Assembly: GCF_018403265.1 (NCBI RefSeq)
Contig: NZ_BOSI01000003.1
Location: 186,001 to 250,000 of the forward strand
DNA length: 64,000 nucleotides
Direction: 5' to 3'
Source: Paenibacillus sp. J31TS4
GTDB taxonomy: Bacteria; Bacillota; Bacilli; Paenibacillales; NBRC-103111
The notes beneath the pieces were generated by a model. That model was not told the DNA's origin and searched no databases. It saw only the letters and a program-made list of their open reading frames with translations. A program made the position numbers and the translations under genes. Every line of letters begins with the position of its first letter. Position 1 is the stretch's first letter. Positions 1 through 8,638 of this stretch are shown here, one piece after another.

Positions 1-927
1 TTCGCTGCAGAGGCTGGCCACTTGGCTATCATAGGACGAAAGCATGGCTTGCCCTTGCGCCATGAGGCCGAGCTTTTCTTTGCCGCTGTCCGCACTCTGG
101 AATTGGCTCAAGAGCGAGTGAAACTCCGCTTCCGCTCGTCCCTGCAGAGCCTGGAGATTCGCTTGAGTCTGGCCAACTAGGCTATCATAGGAAGGCTTGC
201 TGCCCTCGCCGGCGGAAGAAGAACCTCCACCGCTTGAGCCTCCCCCTGCCGGTCCGGATGAAGCACCCGGATTGCTCGGTGTCGGAGTCGGGGACGGAGC
301 CGTTTGGGAATCGCCTGGCTTGGTGCCTCCCGGTTGGGTCTCGACAGGCTTGGTTTCGTCCTTCGGCAGCTGTGCCGACGTGGCGCGAATGGCGAAAGTC
401 TCCTGGTCCCAGGCAATGGTCATCCCAAGCAGCTCGGAGAGAAACCGAATCGGAACATACAGGGTGTCGTTGTAGAGGAAGCCCAGCTTCTTTCCAACAC
501 CCGTTTTGTCTACTCCGTCCACTACGTATTGAATGGGCTCCCAGTAGACCTGCAGCGCGGTAGGGACCATGTCCCAAGCCGGTGCCGGCTTAGTCCCGTT
601 TACCAGCCGGTTCACGAGATACTCCTCGATTTGCTTCTTTTCCAGCACCGTCGGCGCTTTCAGTGTAACGGTATACGTCTCTTGATCCCAGCCAACCGCC
701 TTGTTCAAAGCATAGGCCGCAAACCGGAGAGGCACATAGGTCGTTCCCTCGTAAATCATGCCCTCTTGTCCAGCTTCCGGCTGCAGCTTCTTTCCGTCAA
801 AGTTGTATTGAAGCGGAGCATAATAGACATCCACGCCAACGCTCGTTTGGTTGGCGGAAGCCGGGAGCGCCGAGCCGCATAGGAGCAGCACGCCCAACAG
901 AAGCAGCACAAACTTATTTCTTTTCAT
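1..927 (-). CDS. Exported stalk-domain protein (copper amine oxidase N-terminal-like repeats), C-terminus outside window
   Basis: The gene is open to the window edge, so 309 residues are visible and the C-terminus is missing. Residues 1-26 form a signal peptide (MKRNKFVLLLLLG..., ending near ASA). Two related segments follow, at about residues 35-90 and 125-185. Each carries Y(A/E)P-x-QY-(N/V)-x-DG, then TYVPLRF or LYVPIRF, then GWDQET or AWDQET, which is the pattern of the copper amine oxidase N-terminal-like stalk domain common in Paenibacillus surface proteins. A Thr/Pro/Gly/Ser-rich linker separates these from a helical segment in which a YDS(L/Q)V motif occurs twice. It is the last visible gene of the polysaccharide/S-layer cluster. 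A wall-associated structural or adhesive role is inference; no catalytic motif is seen. The ATG is preceded by AGAGGG. Confidence 0.8.
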   Translation of the reverse strand, partial: MKRNKFVLLLLGVLLLCGSALPASANQTSVGVDVYYAPLQYNFDGKKLQPEAGQEGMIYEGTTYVPLRFAAYALNKAVGWDQETYTVTLKAPTVLEKKQIEEYLVNRLVNGTKPAPAWDMVPTALQVYWEPIQYVVDGVDKTGVGKKLGFLYNDTLYVPIRFLSELLGMTIAWDQETFAIRATSAQLPKDETKPVETQPGGTKPGDSQTAPSPTPTPSNPGASSGPAGGGSSGGGSSSAGEGSKPSYDSLVGQTQANLQALQGRAEAEFHSLLSQFQSADSGKEKLGLMAQGQAMLSSYDSQVASLCSE

Positions 928-979
928 GGATCCCTCTTCACCCTTCCATCTGGTTCGTCCAACTTGCCGGTTATCAATC

Positions 980-1699
980 CTACTGGATTCCCATTTGCTT
1001 TTTGCTGTCCTGATAGCTTTTGCCCTGGCTTAATCCTAGCTTGGCGGCAATCTGGATCAGCTGATCGTATTCGTCTTCGGTCAGCTTTTGAAGGATGATC
1101 TTCTTGGCCGCCTTCTTCTCTTCCAGCGACAGCCCATCGCCCGCCAGCTGCATGAACAGCTTCATATCCTCCGAGCTTAACCGCTTCAAGAAGACGGACG
1201 TGATCATCGTCTTCTCCTTCAAACTAATCTGCTCCTGCGCCTTGGCCGCCTTATCCGTCGAGACGGTTCCGTCATAACCGCTCGAAGAAGAGCCGGGTGG
1301 AGACGAAGGGGCTGACGAGCCAGGAGTAGGAGACGCGGGAGAAGCGGAGCCCGGAACGCCGGATGAGCTTCCACTGCCCGCCTCAGCCTTTTGCTGGCCC
1401 ACTTCCGCCGGCTGCCCCGAAGGAGAACCCGCTCCCCCCGCAGCATTCCCTTTTGGTGTCGGCTGGCCCCCTGCTTCGATGCCTGGCTGCCCTCCTACCC
1501 CTGCTTCGGCTCCCTTGCCCGCCACCTTGCCCGTGGGAGAGGCGGTTGTCGACGGCAGAGCTGGCATATCGCCCGCCACTGCCTTCAGTACCTGCTTCAC
1601 CGCAAGATCCATGGCCAGATATCCGGCCAGCAGAAGGACCACCAAGGCGATCCCGATTCCCAAGACGAGCTTCTTCGGAAACCCTTTACGTTTGCGCAT
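980..1699 (-). CDS. Single-pass membrane protein with long Ser/Pro/Gly-rich spacer, function unknown
   Basis: I do not recognise a family. The protein starts with a basic stretch (MRKRKGFPKK), has one transmembrane helix at about residues 10-32, then about 110 residues rich in Gly, Ser, Pro and Ala (low complexity), and ends with a charged helical domain of about 80 residues (KTMITSVFLKRLSSEDMK...). The layout suggests a membrane anchor, an extracytoplasmic flexible stalk and a small folded or coiled domain. The chosen ATG has GAGAGG 11 bases upstream; another in-frame ATG at 1732 has no ribosome-binding site. The gene lies between the CapD-type dehydratase and the stalk-domain protein on the same strand, so a role in envelope polymer assembly is possible but unproven. 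Confidence 0.7.
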   Translation of the reverse strand: MRKRKGFPKKLVLGIGIALVVLLLAGYLAMDLAVKQVLKAVAGDMPALPSTTASPTGKVAGKGAEAGVGGQPGIEAGGQPTPKGNAAGGAGSPSGQPAEVGQQKAEAGSGSSSGVPGSASPASPTPGSSAPSSPPGSSSSGYDGTVSTDKAAKAQEQISLKEKTMITSVFLKRLSSEDMKLFMQLAGDGLSLEEKKAAKKIILQKLTEDEYDQLIQIAAKLGLSQGKSYQDSKKQMGIQ

Positions 1700-1752
1700 A
1701 TTGATTTCAGCCTCTCTACCTTTTTTCCTCATAATGACTGGACAACGGGTGA

Positions 1753-3573
1753 CTAGGACACATTTTGGTAGGTGGGAACAATGTGCTTCACGGCCTCACG
1801 GAGAAGCCCGGCATCAGCGGTTAGCGCCTTTTCAAGCGTCTTGATGGCAAAATCCACTTCTGCCTTCGGAATGCCTGACGGCTTGCCGACAAAGATCCGG
1901 TTATGCCTGGTCGACGTTAGCCCTTCCTCCTGCGTAAGCAGCTCCTCATACAACTTTTCGCCGGGGCGAATGCCGGAAAACGCGATTTCGATGTCTTCGC
2001 CTGGCTTCAGTCCGGATAACCGGATCAGCTCTTCCGCAAGCGTCAGAATTTTAACGGGTTCCCCCATGTCGAGAATGAAGATCTCCCCGCCCTTGGCAAA
2101 GGAGCCCGCCTGCAGCACAAGCTGCACGGCCTCCGGAATGGTCATGAAGTAGCGGATCATCTCCGGATGGGTAACGGTAACCGGGCCGCCCTGCTCAATT
2201 TGCTGCTTAAAAAACGGGATGACGCTTCCCCGGCTCCCCAGCACATTTCCGAACCGGACGGCGACATACTTGGTCTCGCTGACTCGGTCCAGAGATTGGA
2301 TCACCTGCTCGGCAATCCGCTTGGTCGCCCCCATGATGCTCGTCGGATTCACCGCTTTGTCCGAGGAAATCAGCACGAACCGCTCGGCGCCCCAGCGATC
2401 TGCGCATTCGGCGACATTCCGGGTTCCGAAGACGTTGTTCTTGATTGCCTCCGACGGATTGCTCTCCATCAAAGGGACATGCTTATGGGCAGCCGCATGA
2501 AAGACGACCTGCGGCCGATGAAGTGAGAAGACCTCCTCCATCCGCTTCCGGTCCTGAATATCGGCGATGACGCTATGCAGGCGAAGCTCGGGATAGAGCC
2601 GTTTGAGCTCTCCCTCAATGGAAAAAATACTGTTCTCACCATGGCCTACCAGTACCAGGCAATCGGGGCGGAAGCGTCCCAGTTGTCGACACAGCTCTGA
2701 GCCAATGGAACCGCCGGCACCGGTAACCAGCACCCGCTTCCTATGTACGTAATCCATGATCCCCTCGAGATCGACCTGTACCGGCTCCCGGCCCAGCAGG
2801 TCCTCTACGCGTACGTCCCGAATCGCCTTCATCGACAGCTTCCCTTGGATGAGATCGTCGAGATCGGGAATGATCTTCACCTTGGCGGAGGTCTGCCGGC
2901 ATATCGCTATAAGCTCCGAAACCACCTTCTTGGATACGGAGGGCATCGCGATAATAATATCCTCGATGCCATGCTCAACCACCGCCTGATGGATGGCCTC
3001 TCTCCCCCCAAGCACAGGCACGCCGTAGATTTGCTGGCGCTGCTTGTTCCGATCGTCATCAATGAACGCTACAGGATAATACGTGCTGGCCACATTCTGC
3101 TTCATTTCCTTCACGATCAGCGTCCCGCAATCCCCCGCCCCGATAACGAGAGACGGCCGACCGGCCTGTTCTCGCTTCATACCTGAGTGCCGGTAGATTC
3201 TCCACAAGAAACGAAGGCCCCCCATCAGCAGCAGGGAGGTTTCATAAGAACGAAGGAAGACGGATAAAGGAACTGCTTTCTGCGTCAGCAGAAGAGTCAG
3301 GCAATAAGCGGCCAGCATAGCGAACGTAACCGCCTTGAAAAGCGCCAGCAGTTCTCCTACGCTAGCGTATTGCCAGACGCGGCGGTACAGCTTCCAGCCG
3401 ATCATGGCGGCCGTACAGCCCAGAGAACCGACGATACCGAACAGCAGCAGCTGGCTTTGGTAATATGCCGGAACCGTCCCGTTGAATTTTAATAAATAAG
3501 AGGTGAGGATACTCAACCACACCAAGACTATATCCACGCCGACAAGAAGCAAAACCTTCGTGCGGACCGTCAT
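1753..3573 (-). CDS. Membrane-bound nucleotide-sugar 4,6-dehydratase/epimerase, CapD/EpsC/PglF type
   Basis: Length (606 residues) and layout match the large CapD/WbpM/EpsC family. The N-terminus has four hydrophobic helices (about residues 5-120). A first nucleotide-binding fold follows with VIGAGDCG near residue 145, and then the catalytic extended-SDR domain with VTGAGGSIGSE near 285. The catalytic region reads SSDKAVNPTSIMGATKR: the usual SDR Tyr is replaced by Met while the Lys is kept, which is normal for this family. It probably dehydrates UDP-GlcNAc to a 4-keto-6-deoxy sugar at the membrane, feeding exopolysaccharide or S-layer glycan synthesis. GGAGG precedes the ATG by 9 bases. It lies 29 bp downstream of the kinase gene and is likely co-transcribed. 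The exact sugar product cannot be read from sequence. Confidence 0.93.
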   Translation of the reverse strand: MTVRTKVLLLVGVDIVLVWLSILTSYLLKFNGTVPAYYQSQLLLFGIVGSLGCTAAMIGWKLYRRVWQYASVGELLALFKAVTFAMLAAYCLTLLLTQKAVPLSVFLRSYETSLLLMGGLRFLWRIYRHSGMKREQAGRPSLVIGAGDCGTLIVKEMKQNVASTYYPVAFIDDDRNKQRQQIYGVPVLGGREAIHQAVVEHGIEDIIIAMPSVSKKVVSELIAICRQTSAKVKIIPDLDDLIQGKLSMKAIRDVRVEDLLGREPVQVDLEGIMDYVHRKRVLVTGAGGSIGSELCRQLGRFRPDCLVLVGHGENSIFSIEGELKRLYPELRLHSVIADIQDRKRMEEVFSLHRPQVVFHAAAHKHVPLMESNPSEAIKNNVFGTRNVAECADRWGAERFVLISSDKAVNPTSIMGATKRIAEQVIQSLDRVSETKYVAVRFGNVLGSRGSVIPFFKQQIEQGGPVTVTHPEMIRYFMTIPEAVQLVLQAGSFAKGGEIFILDMGEPVKILTLAEELIRLSGLKPGEDIEIAFSGIRPGEKLYEELLTQEEGLTSTRHNRIFVGKPSGIPKAEVDFAIKTLEKALTADAGLLREAVKHIVPTYQNVS

Positions 3574-3602
3574 ACTGTTAAGCCTCCAACCCGAGCTTCC
3601 GG

Positions 3603-4292
3603 TTACCGGTCACCGCCATAATAGTAGTAATAGTAAGACCCGCCGTTTTTGCGGTCCAAATTATTCAGCACGACTCCCAATATTCTCACCTTCACATGGT
3701 CAAGATTGCTCTTGGCCTTCATCGCTACTTCCCGCTTCACTTTGCCCGAGTCAATGACCAGAACCACGCCGTCGCATTTGGTGGAGAGCACCTGGGCGTC
3801 GGTGACGACAAGGACGGGCGGCGTATCGACGATCACGATATCGTAATGGCCCTTCAGTTCCTCCAAGAGCGCACTCATGCGCTGGGAGGCGAGCAGCTCC
3901 GAAGGATTGGGCGGCACGGGCCCGGCCGTCAGCAGATCGAGATTGGGAATGTCGGTCGGCTGTACCGCCTGCTCCCATGTCATCTGACCCACCAAAATGT
4001 TGGTCAAGCCGGACCGGTTCGTCTTCAAAAAAGTATGATGCATGGTCGACTTCCGAAGGTCGGCATCCATGATGAGGACTTTTTTATTCGTTTGAGCATA
4101 GGCCACCGCCAGGTTTGTTGCCGTGGTCGATTTGCCTTCGCCCGGTCCGGCGGAGGTCAGCATGATCACCTTCAACTGCTCGTCGACCGCCGAGAATTCG
4201 ATATTCGTCCGAAGCGTCCGGTAAGCTTCCGAGATCGGAGATTTCGGATTGATGTCGGTAATAATCGGTCGTTTCTCAGTTGATCGTGGCAT
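3603..4292 (-). CDS. CpsD/CapB-type tyrosine autokinase (BY-kinase)
   Basis: This 229-residue cytoplasmic kinase of the bacterial tyrosine kinase family has a Walker A motif GPGEGKST at residues 49-56, Walker A' (IMDADLR, 74-80) and Walker B (VIVDTPP, 153-159). The C-terminus ends in six consecutive tyrosines (220-225) followed by GGDR, the autophosphorylation cluster of the family. In Firmicutes the kinase is activated by a separate membrane adaptor, here encoded by the upstream gene, which it overlaps by 17 bp. It controls polymerisation and export of exopolysaccharide and can phosphorylate sugar dehydrogenases. The cognate phosphatase is encoded about 3 kb upstream (7637-8401). The family assignment is secure; the substrates are unknown. 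Confidence 0.95.
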   Translation of the reverse strand: MPRSTEKRPIITDINPKSPISEAYRTLRTNIEFSAVDEQLKVIMLTSAGPGEGKSTTATNLAVAYAQTNKKVLIMDADLRKSTMHHTFLKTNRSGLTNILVGQMTWEQAVQPTDIPNLDLLTAGPVPPNPSELLASQRMSALLEELKGHYDIVIVDTPPVLVVTDAQVLSTKCDGVVLVIDSGKVKREVAMKAKSNLDHVKVRILGVVLNNLDRKNGGSYYYYYYGGDR

Positions 4293-5028
4293 GCTTGCTC
4301 TCTCCTACCTGTTGGTTTTGTCTGGTCGACTTCTGGACGGCGAGATCCTCTTCCTTCATCTTGGAGATCAAGGAGAGCGTAGGCAGTCCAAGATACGCCT
4401 CGACATCCGCTTCCGACTTGATGGTATCGTCCAAGTACTCCAGCAGGAAGGCCAGCCCCAAGGCGGCCATCAACGAGACGACGAAGCTTATCGCTATGTT
4501 CAGCATCGGATTCGGCTTGACCGGAACCGGATGGGCCATCGGCTTCGCTTCATTGAGAAGCGAAACATTGTCCACTTTCATAATGGTGGAAATTTCCTTT
4601 TGGAACACCTTGGAAACGGCATTCACCATTTGAACGGCCTTGTCATAGGAGCGGTCCTGCACCTGCAGGGTCATGACCTGGGTATTGTTGACCGAGCTGA
4701 CCTTGACCTTCTCGATGAGCTCCTCCGCCGTCAAAGCAAATTGGGGGAAATCCCGCACTACCACATCCATGATCGCCGGCGTTTTGATGATTTCTTTATA
4801 GGTATCGATCAATCGTAAATTCGTATTGATCGAGTTGATGTCGATTTGGTCGATGCCTACCCGTTCATTCGATTTGTTTACGATTAATTTGGTAGAGGCG
4901 CTGTACACGGGCTGGATGAAAAAATAACTGATGACTCCGGTGCTGACACAAGCAAATACAACAATGCACAGTATAAGCCAAATGCGTTTTTGGATAATCC
5001 GCAGATAATCCTTCAAATCGAGTTCCAT
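4276..5028 (-). CDS. Wzz/CapA-type chain-length determinant and tyrosine-kinase activator
   Basis: The 250-residue protein has the Wzz topology: a short cytoplasmic N-terminus, helix 1 at about residues 16-38, an external domain of about 130 residues, then a proline-rich motif (PVPVKPNPML) leading into helix 2 (about 172-197), and a cytoplasmic tail of about 50 residues that in this family contacts and activates the BY-kinase. GGAGGG precedes the ATG. It overlaps the kinase gene by 17 bp, which supports translational coupling. The role is to set polymer length and modulate kinase activity at the membrane. Confidence 0.92.
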   Translation of the reverse strand: MELDLKDYLRIIQKRIWLILCIVVFACVSTGVISYFFIQPVYSASTKLIVNKSNERVGIDQIDINSINTNLRLIDTYKEIIKTPAIMDVVVRDFPQFALTAEELIEKVKVSSVNNTQVMTLQVQDRSYDKAVQMVNAVSKVFQKEISTIMKVDNVSLLNEAKPMAHPVPVKPNPMLNIAISFVVSLMAALGLAFLLEYLDDTIKSEADVEAYLGLPTLSLISKMKEEDLAVQKSTRQNQQVGESKHATIN

Positions 5029-5058
5029 TAGTTCCCTCCAGCTTCTGATGACAAGTGA

Positions 5059-5090
5059 GAATTCCTCCTCTTAGAAAAGAGGAGGAATTC
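5059..5090. other. Perfect 14-bp hairpin between SLH gene and polysaccharide genes
   Basis: A perfect inverted repeat has arms at 5059-5072 and 5077-5090, enclosing the loop AGAA. Each arm contains an EcoRI-like GAATTC followed by a CCTCCTCTT tract. There is no run of T on either side, so it is not a standard intrinsic terminator. It sits 21 bp after the SLH gene and 31 bp before the Wzz-type start on the transcribed strand. It could be a transcript-stabilising or processing hairpin, or a weak attenuator that gives high expression of the SLH protein and lower expression of the polysaccharide genes. Confidence 0.6.
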
Positions 5091-5110
5091 ATCATGACTT
5101 AAGGCCTGAC

Positions 5111-7504
5111 TTATTTGTTCAGCAACCGATAGATGACAACAGCAGCCTGTGCACGGGTCGAATCCGCGTTCGGGTGGAACTCGCTGTTCTCTTCACCCAC
5201 GACGATTCCTTCTTCAGCCGCCAGCGAGACACCGGCTTTAAGCGTTTCGTTGATGGCGTCGGCGTCGCGGAAGACCTTGAGCGATGCGGCGAGATCCTTC
5301 GGCACTTTGTACCCTTCTGCTTTTTCCAAGGCACGGGAGGCCATGGTCGCCATCTCGGCACGGGAAATATTCGCATTCGGAGCAAAGAGCGTATCGGTCC
5401 GGCCGTTGATAATGCCGGCTTTTGCAGCAGCGGCTACATACGGCTTGAACCAGTCGGAATCATTAACGTCCGTGAACGATTCCGAAGCGGCCGCGTCCTC
5501 GAGACCGAACGCCTTCACGATCATCTTGGCGAACTCGGCACGCGTGACGTTGGCTTGCGGAACGAACTGCTGCTCGGCCCGTCCTTCGAGGATGCCCTTC
5601 GCTGCGGCTACCGCGATTTGACGGCCTGCCCACTGCTGGACGTCCTTCAGATCCTGGAAGGTAACCTTGTTCTCTACAACCGCATAGGTAGAGAACGACT
5701 TGTTGTTCACGAGGAACACTTGCTTGCCCGCGTCGTAGCTTCCGCCCTTGAAGGTCAGCTTGCCGCCCTCAATCTTAGCGAAAACGAGAAGATCTTTGTC
5801 AGCGGAAGCATTGGTGACCGGAAGACGAACTTCAACCGGCGAAGAGAACGATTCGATGGCTTTGCCGCCCGCCTCGAAGGTGAAGTCGTACACGTCGGAG
5901 GCGACTGCCTGCGAGGTAACGGATGCTTCTTCCTTGCGCAGCGTGATCGTCGTGTCCTGAGTGAGCTCCGCTACGCTGAGTGTCAGCGATACGCCGTTTA
6001 CTTGAACCGCAATCGCGTCGATACCGTATTCCTTCGCTTTGGCGGCCAGGTCCTTCAGGAGCGGAATTTTTACCGTGCCAGCTTTGACCGTGCCCAGATC
6101 CAGCAGAGCTACGACCTTCGGAGCCGCAGCGTTCGGCACCTTTTCCTTAAGGGCTTTGGCTGCCTGATCGGCGATTTCCTTGATCGACTTGAAGCCTTCC
6201 GCCAGCTTGTTCACGTCGAACGATGCGGTAGCCACATCCTTCTCTATCTTCACCGTGCCGCTCACATCGATCTTGCCCGCCTGGCGAATTGCTTCCTCGA
6301 CCGCCTGACGCGCCTTGCTCTGGCCTTCGTTCGTCGTCAACACCTTCAGCAGGCTGTCCAGCTCTCCGACAATCTTGTTGACGTGATTCTTGCCTTCCGC
6401 CACGCTAGGCAGCTTGATGTCTGGAGTGGAGGAACCACCGCCGCCACCGCCGGTAGCCGACCCGGAGTAACTCATGTTCAGTTTACCGGAGTAGAGCAGT
6501 AACTCTTTCTTGCCAATGTTAATGATTGCCTGAATATCAGCACTAGCAGATTTTACTGAGGAAGACAAGGTAAAGACTTTTCCGTTCGTAACGATATCGC
6601 TTGATTTAGATACTACTTTCCATGTAACTAGCTCACTCGGCACTGCAGTACCCTCAATGGTAATAACAGGGGTATTTGTTCTGCCCTGATCAGACGATGT
6701 GAACTGCGGTTTAGCTTGTGTCCGTACTGTTGCCATGAACAGGGCGGCTGTAGCGTCTTGTGTGTAACTATTTTGGGCAGACACAGATGCCCAAACCTTT
6801 AAAACATCCTCAACTTTGATGTCCAAATTTCTGAACAACTGGCTAACTTTAAGGGATTGATTCAGTATTACTTTCTGATACATGCCTTCAAAAGCCTCTT
6901 TAACGATCTTCTTGGTTTCCTGCTCAGAAGAAGTAACAGCCACCAATTCATCTTTTTTTGCAACGAATTGGTCTAACAGTTCCGCTCTGACTGCATCCTG
7001 AAATAAGACGATATCTTGAGTGGTCAGATCATTACGCGGATTCTTAAAACCAGCAATTCTTGCTATGTCGCCGAGAACTCTCCTTACTTCCGGATCACTC
7101 TTCAGCTCTTGAAGACCCGCAGTGGGGGGAAGTAAGGGAGCATCTGCAATCGACAAAATAATCTTACTTGTGATCGTCTCTAGGTCCTGCTTCGATAGGG
7201 TATTCTCACTGTCCGCCACAAGTACTCTCTGAAAAATCGGTGCAAAAGCTTCGGTATCCAATACCTTCAGGTTGTTTTTGAATTGAAGGACCGCTTCTAC
7301 ACCTTCCTCGTCCTTAATCAACTCAGTCATTACATCGATCAATAGTTGGCTATATTCCTTGCCTAAGGACTCCGCTGCGAATGCCGTGTTATGTACGCCC
7401 AGCTTCTCCAGGAAGCCGTTCGCGCTCAGCGGGAGCGTGGCCAGAGAAGCGGCGGACACGCTGACAGCCAAGGAAGAAACCAGTATTTTCTTCTTCAAAC
7501 TCAT
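5111..7504 (-). CDS. SLH-domain surface protein with variable N-terminal half
   Basis: The 797-residue protein begins with a signal peptide (basic MSLKKK, hydrophobic core, cleavage near AFAA, about residue 44). The N-terminal domain (about 45-350) is helical and unrecognised, and is followed by a Gly-rich hinge (GGGGGGSS near 355). A second domain (about 365-590) contains VKIPLLKDLAAKAKEYG and other repeat-like strands, and three SLH repeats end the protein (about 605-797; TRAEFAKM, SRAEMATM, TRAQAAVV). SLH repeats bind the pyruvylated secondary cell-wall polymer. AAGGGG precedes the ATG. Base composition differs within the gene: 22 of 60 bases are G/C in 6841-6900 but 35 of 60 in 5881-5940. 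The gene separates the tyrosine phosphatase from its kinase, so it is an insertion into, or a member of, the polysaccharide cluster. Confidence 0.92.
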   Translation of the reverse strand: MSLKKKILVSSLAVSVSAASLATLPLSANGFLEKLGVHNTAFAAESLGKEYSQLLIDVMTELIKDEEGVEAVLQFKNNLKVLDTEAFAPIFQRVLVADSENTLSKQDLETITSKIILSIADAPLLPPTAGLQELKSDPEVRRVLGDIARIAGFKNPRNDLTTQDIVLFQDAVRAELLDQFVAKKDELVAVTSSEQETKKIVKEAFEGMYQKVILNQSLKVSQLFRNLDIKVEDVLKVWASVSAQNSYTQDATAALFMATVRTQAKPQFTSSDQGRTNTPVITIEGTAVPSELVTWKVVSKSSDIVTNGKVFTLSSSVKSASADIQAIINIGKKELLLYSGKLNMSYSGSATGGGGGGSSTPDIKLPSVAEGKNHVNKIVGELDSLLKVLTTNEGQSKARQAVEEAIRQAGKIDVSGTVKIEKDVATASFDVNKLAEGFKSIKEIADQAAKALKEKVPNAAAPKVVALLDLGTVKAGTVKIPLLKDLAAKAKEYGIDAIAVQVNGVSLTLSVAELTQDTTITLRKEEASVTSQAVASDVYDFTFEAGGKAIESFSSPVEVRLPVTNASADKDLLVFAKIEGGKLTFKGGSYDAGKQVFLVNNKSFSTYAVVENKVTFQDLKDVQQWAGRQIAVAAAKGILEGRAEQQFVPQANVTRAEFAKMIVKAFGLEDAAASESFTDVNDSDWFKPYVAAAAKAGIINGRTDTLFAPNANISRAEMATMASRALEKAEGYKVPKDLAASLKVFRDADAINETLKAGVSLAAEEGIVVGEENSEFHPNADSTRAQAAVVIYRLLNK

Positions 7505-7582
7505 TTCTTAATCTATCCCCTTTCTATACTTGGAAGAACTGCGAATCTCTTCTTCTATGCATCACTAGATGCAGACTCTCAA

Positions 7583-7611
7583 ATATTACCATACCAAAAT
7601 TTTACGTACAA
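7583..7611 (-). promoter_or_regulatory. Candidate promoter of the SLH gene
   Basis: On the minus strand TTGTAC (7606-7611) is followed after 17 bases by TAATAT (7583-7588), with TGG directly before the -10 hexamer (extended -10). The match is weak (3 of 6 and 4 of 6) but the spacing is right, and the transcript would have a leader of about 75 bases before the SLH start. Read-through from the upstream phosphatase gene is also possible. Confidence 0.35.
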
Positions 7612-7636
7612 CGACTATTTTCCTACTTGATCGACT

Positions 7637-8401
7637 TTATCTCCAAAACGTATACCATTTCTTAGTAGACTTTGTTGGAAACCTTCCTTCTATCGACTCA
7701 TTTTCTAGCAGCAATTGGGCATTCCTCTGACAATAGGACCAGTAGGATTCACCCAGCTTGGCTTCGATAACCCGACCCGCTTCCCTCAAGCCGATCGCCC
7801 GGTGTCGGCAGTCGTGAGCATCCGAGGCTACGAAGTGAATCAGATTGCGCTCACACATTGTAATAGACAGCTGTTGGATTTTGCGCCCAAACGAGCCCAG
7901 CAGAGAGTGGGTGGTCACTTGCGCCAGCGCGCCGGCCTCGACCAGCTCCTGCAGCTTGTCCGGCGAAGAGGCCAGCTCCACGTTACGCTCGGGATGAGCG
8001 ATTACCGGGATTAGGCCAAGCAGCCTCAGCTCGTGAATCGTCTCGTGAAACCGGGGAGGCACCTTGCCTGACGGAAATTCCACCAGCAAATAGCGGGAAC
8101 CGTTCAGCGTCTGCAGCTTGCCTGCCGCCAGGTCGTTTAACAGGTCGTCATAGACTCGCACTTCCTGCCCGGCGGCTATCGTAACCGGAAGAGCCTCCTT
8201 CTCCAGCTCCATATTCAAGAGAGCAACCCTCTCACAGACCAAGGGAGCCTCGTTCCAAAACCGCCCGCTGGCATGATGAGGGGTAGCAATTATGGTGCTA
8301 ATCCCGTCGGCGACCGCCATTCTCGCCATAGCCAGAGCGTTGTCCAGCGTCTGGCAGCCATCGTCGATGCCCGGAAGAATGTGACTATGAATATCTATCA
8401 T
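7637..8401 (-). CDS. Tyrosine-protein phosphatase of the PHP family (CpsB/CapC/YwqE type)
   Basis: The 254-residue protein begins MIDIHSHILPGIDDG, the hallmark of the PHP-family manganese-dependent tyrosine phosphatases. Predicted metal ligands are H5 and H7, the TPHH pair near 42-43, H136 in VIAHPER, and D194/H197 in ASDAHD. Length matches the family (about 255). It removes phosphate from the C-terminal Tyr cluster of the BY-kinase, and cycling between the two states controls polysaccharide export. AGGAG lies about 11 bases before the ATG. It is the first gene of the minus-strand cluster but is separated from kinase and adaptor by the SLH gene. Confidence 0.93.
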   Translation of the reverse strand: MIDIHSHILPGIDDGCQTLDNALAMARMAVADGISTIIATPHHASGRFWNEAPLVCERVALLNMELEKEALPVTIAAGQEVRVYDDLLNDLAAGKLQTLNGSRYLLVEFPSGKVPPRFHETIHELRLLGLIPVIAHPERNVELASSPDKLQELVEAGALAQVTTHSLLGSFGRKIQQLSITMCERNLIHFVASDAHDCRHRAIGLREAGRVIEAKLGESYWSYCQRNAQLLLENESIEGRFPTKSTKKWYTFWR

Positions 8402-8638
8402 CTCGCGCTAAACTCCTAAATTTCCATAATGTGACACACCGTTTATTTTAGTGCTTTTGGCCCGTCCTCACAATAGGACCTCTCCCTCATATGGGAAAGG
8501 GCGTCTGCTAGAGTCTACCCTCCCTCGCTATCTCTATATAGACGGCATCTATGGATAATCTTCAATATTTCAATTTCCTTTATGGCGGGAGTTTCCTTAA
8601 ACTGGGAAGAAGATATTAAAGCAATAGGAGGCAGACAA

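Noticed and set aside
5174-6502. Open frame of 442 residues opposite the SLH gene
   Set aside because: Mirror of the SLH coding frame, no ribosome-binding site or domain.
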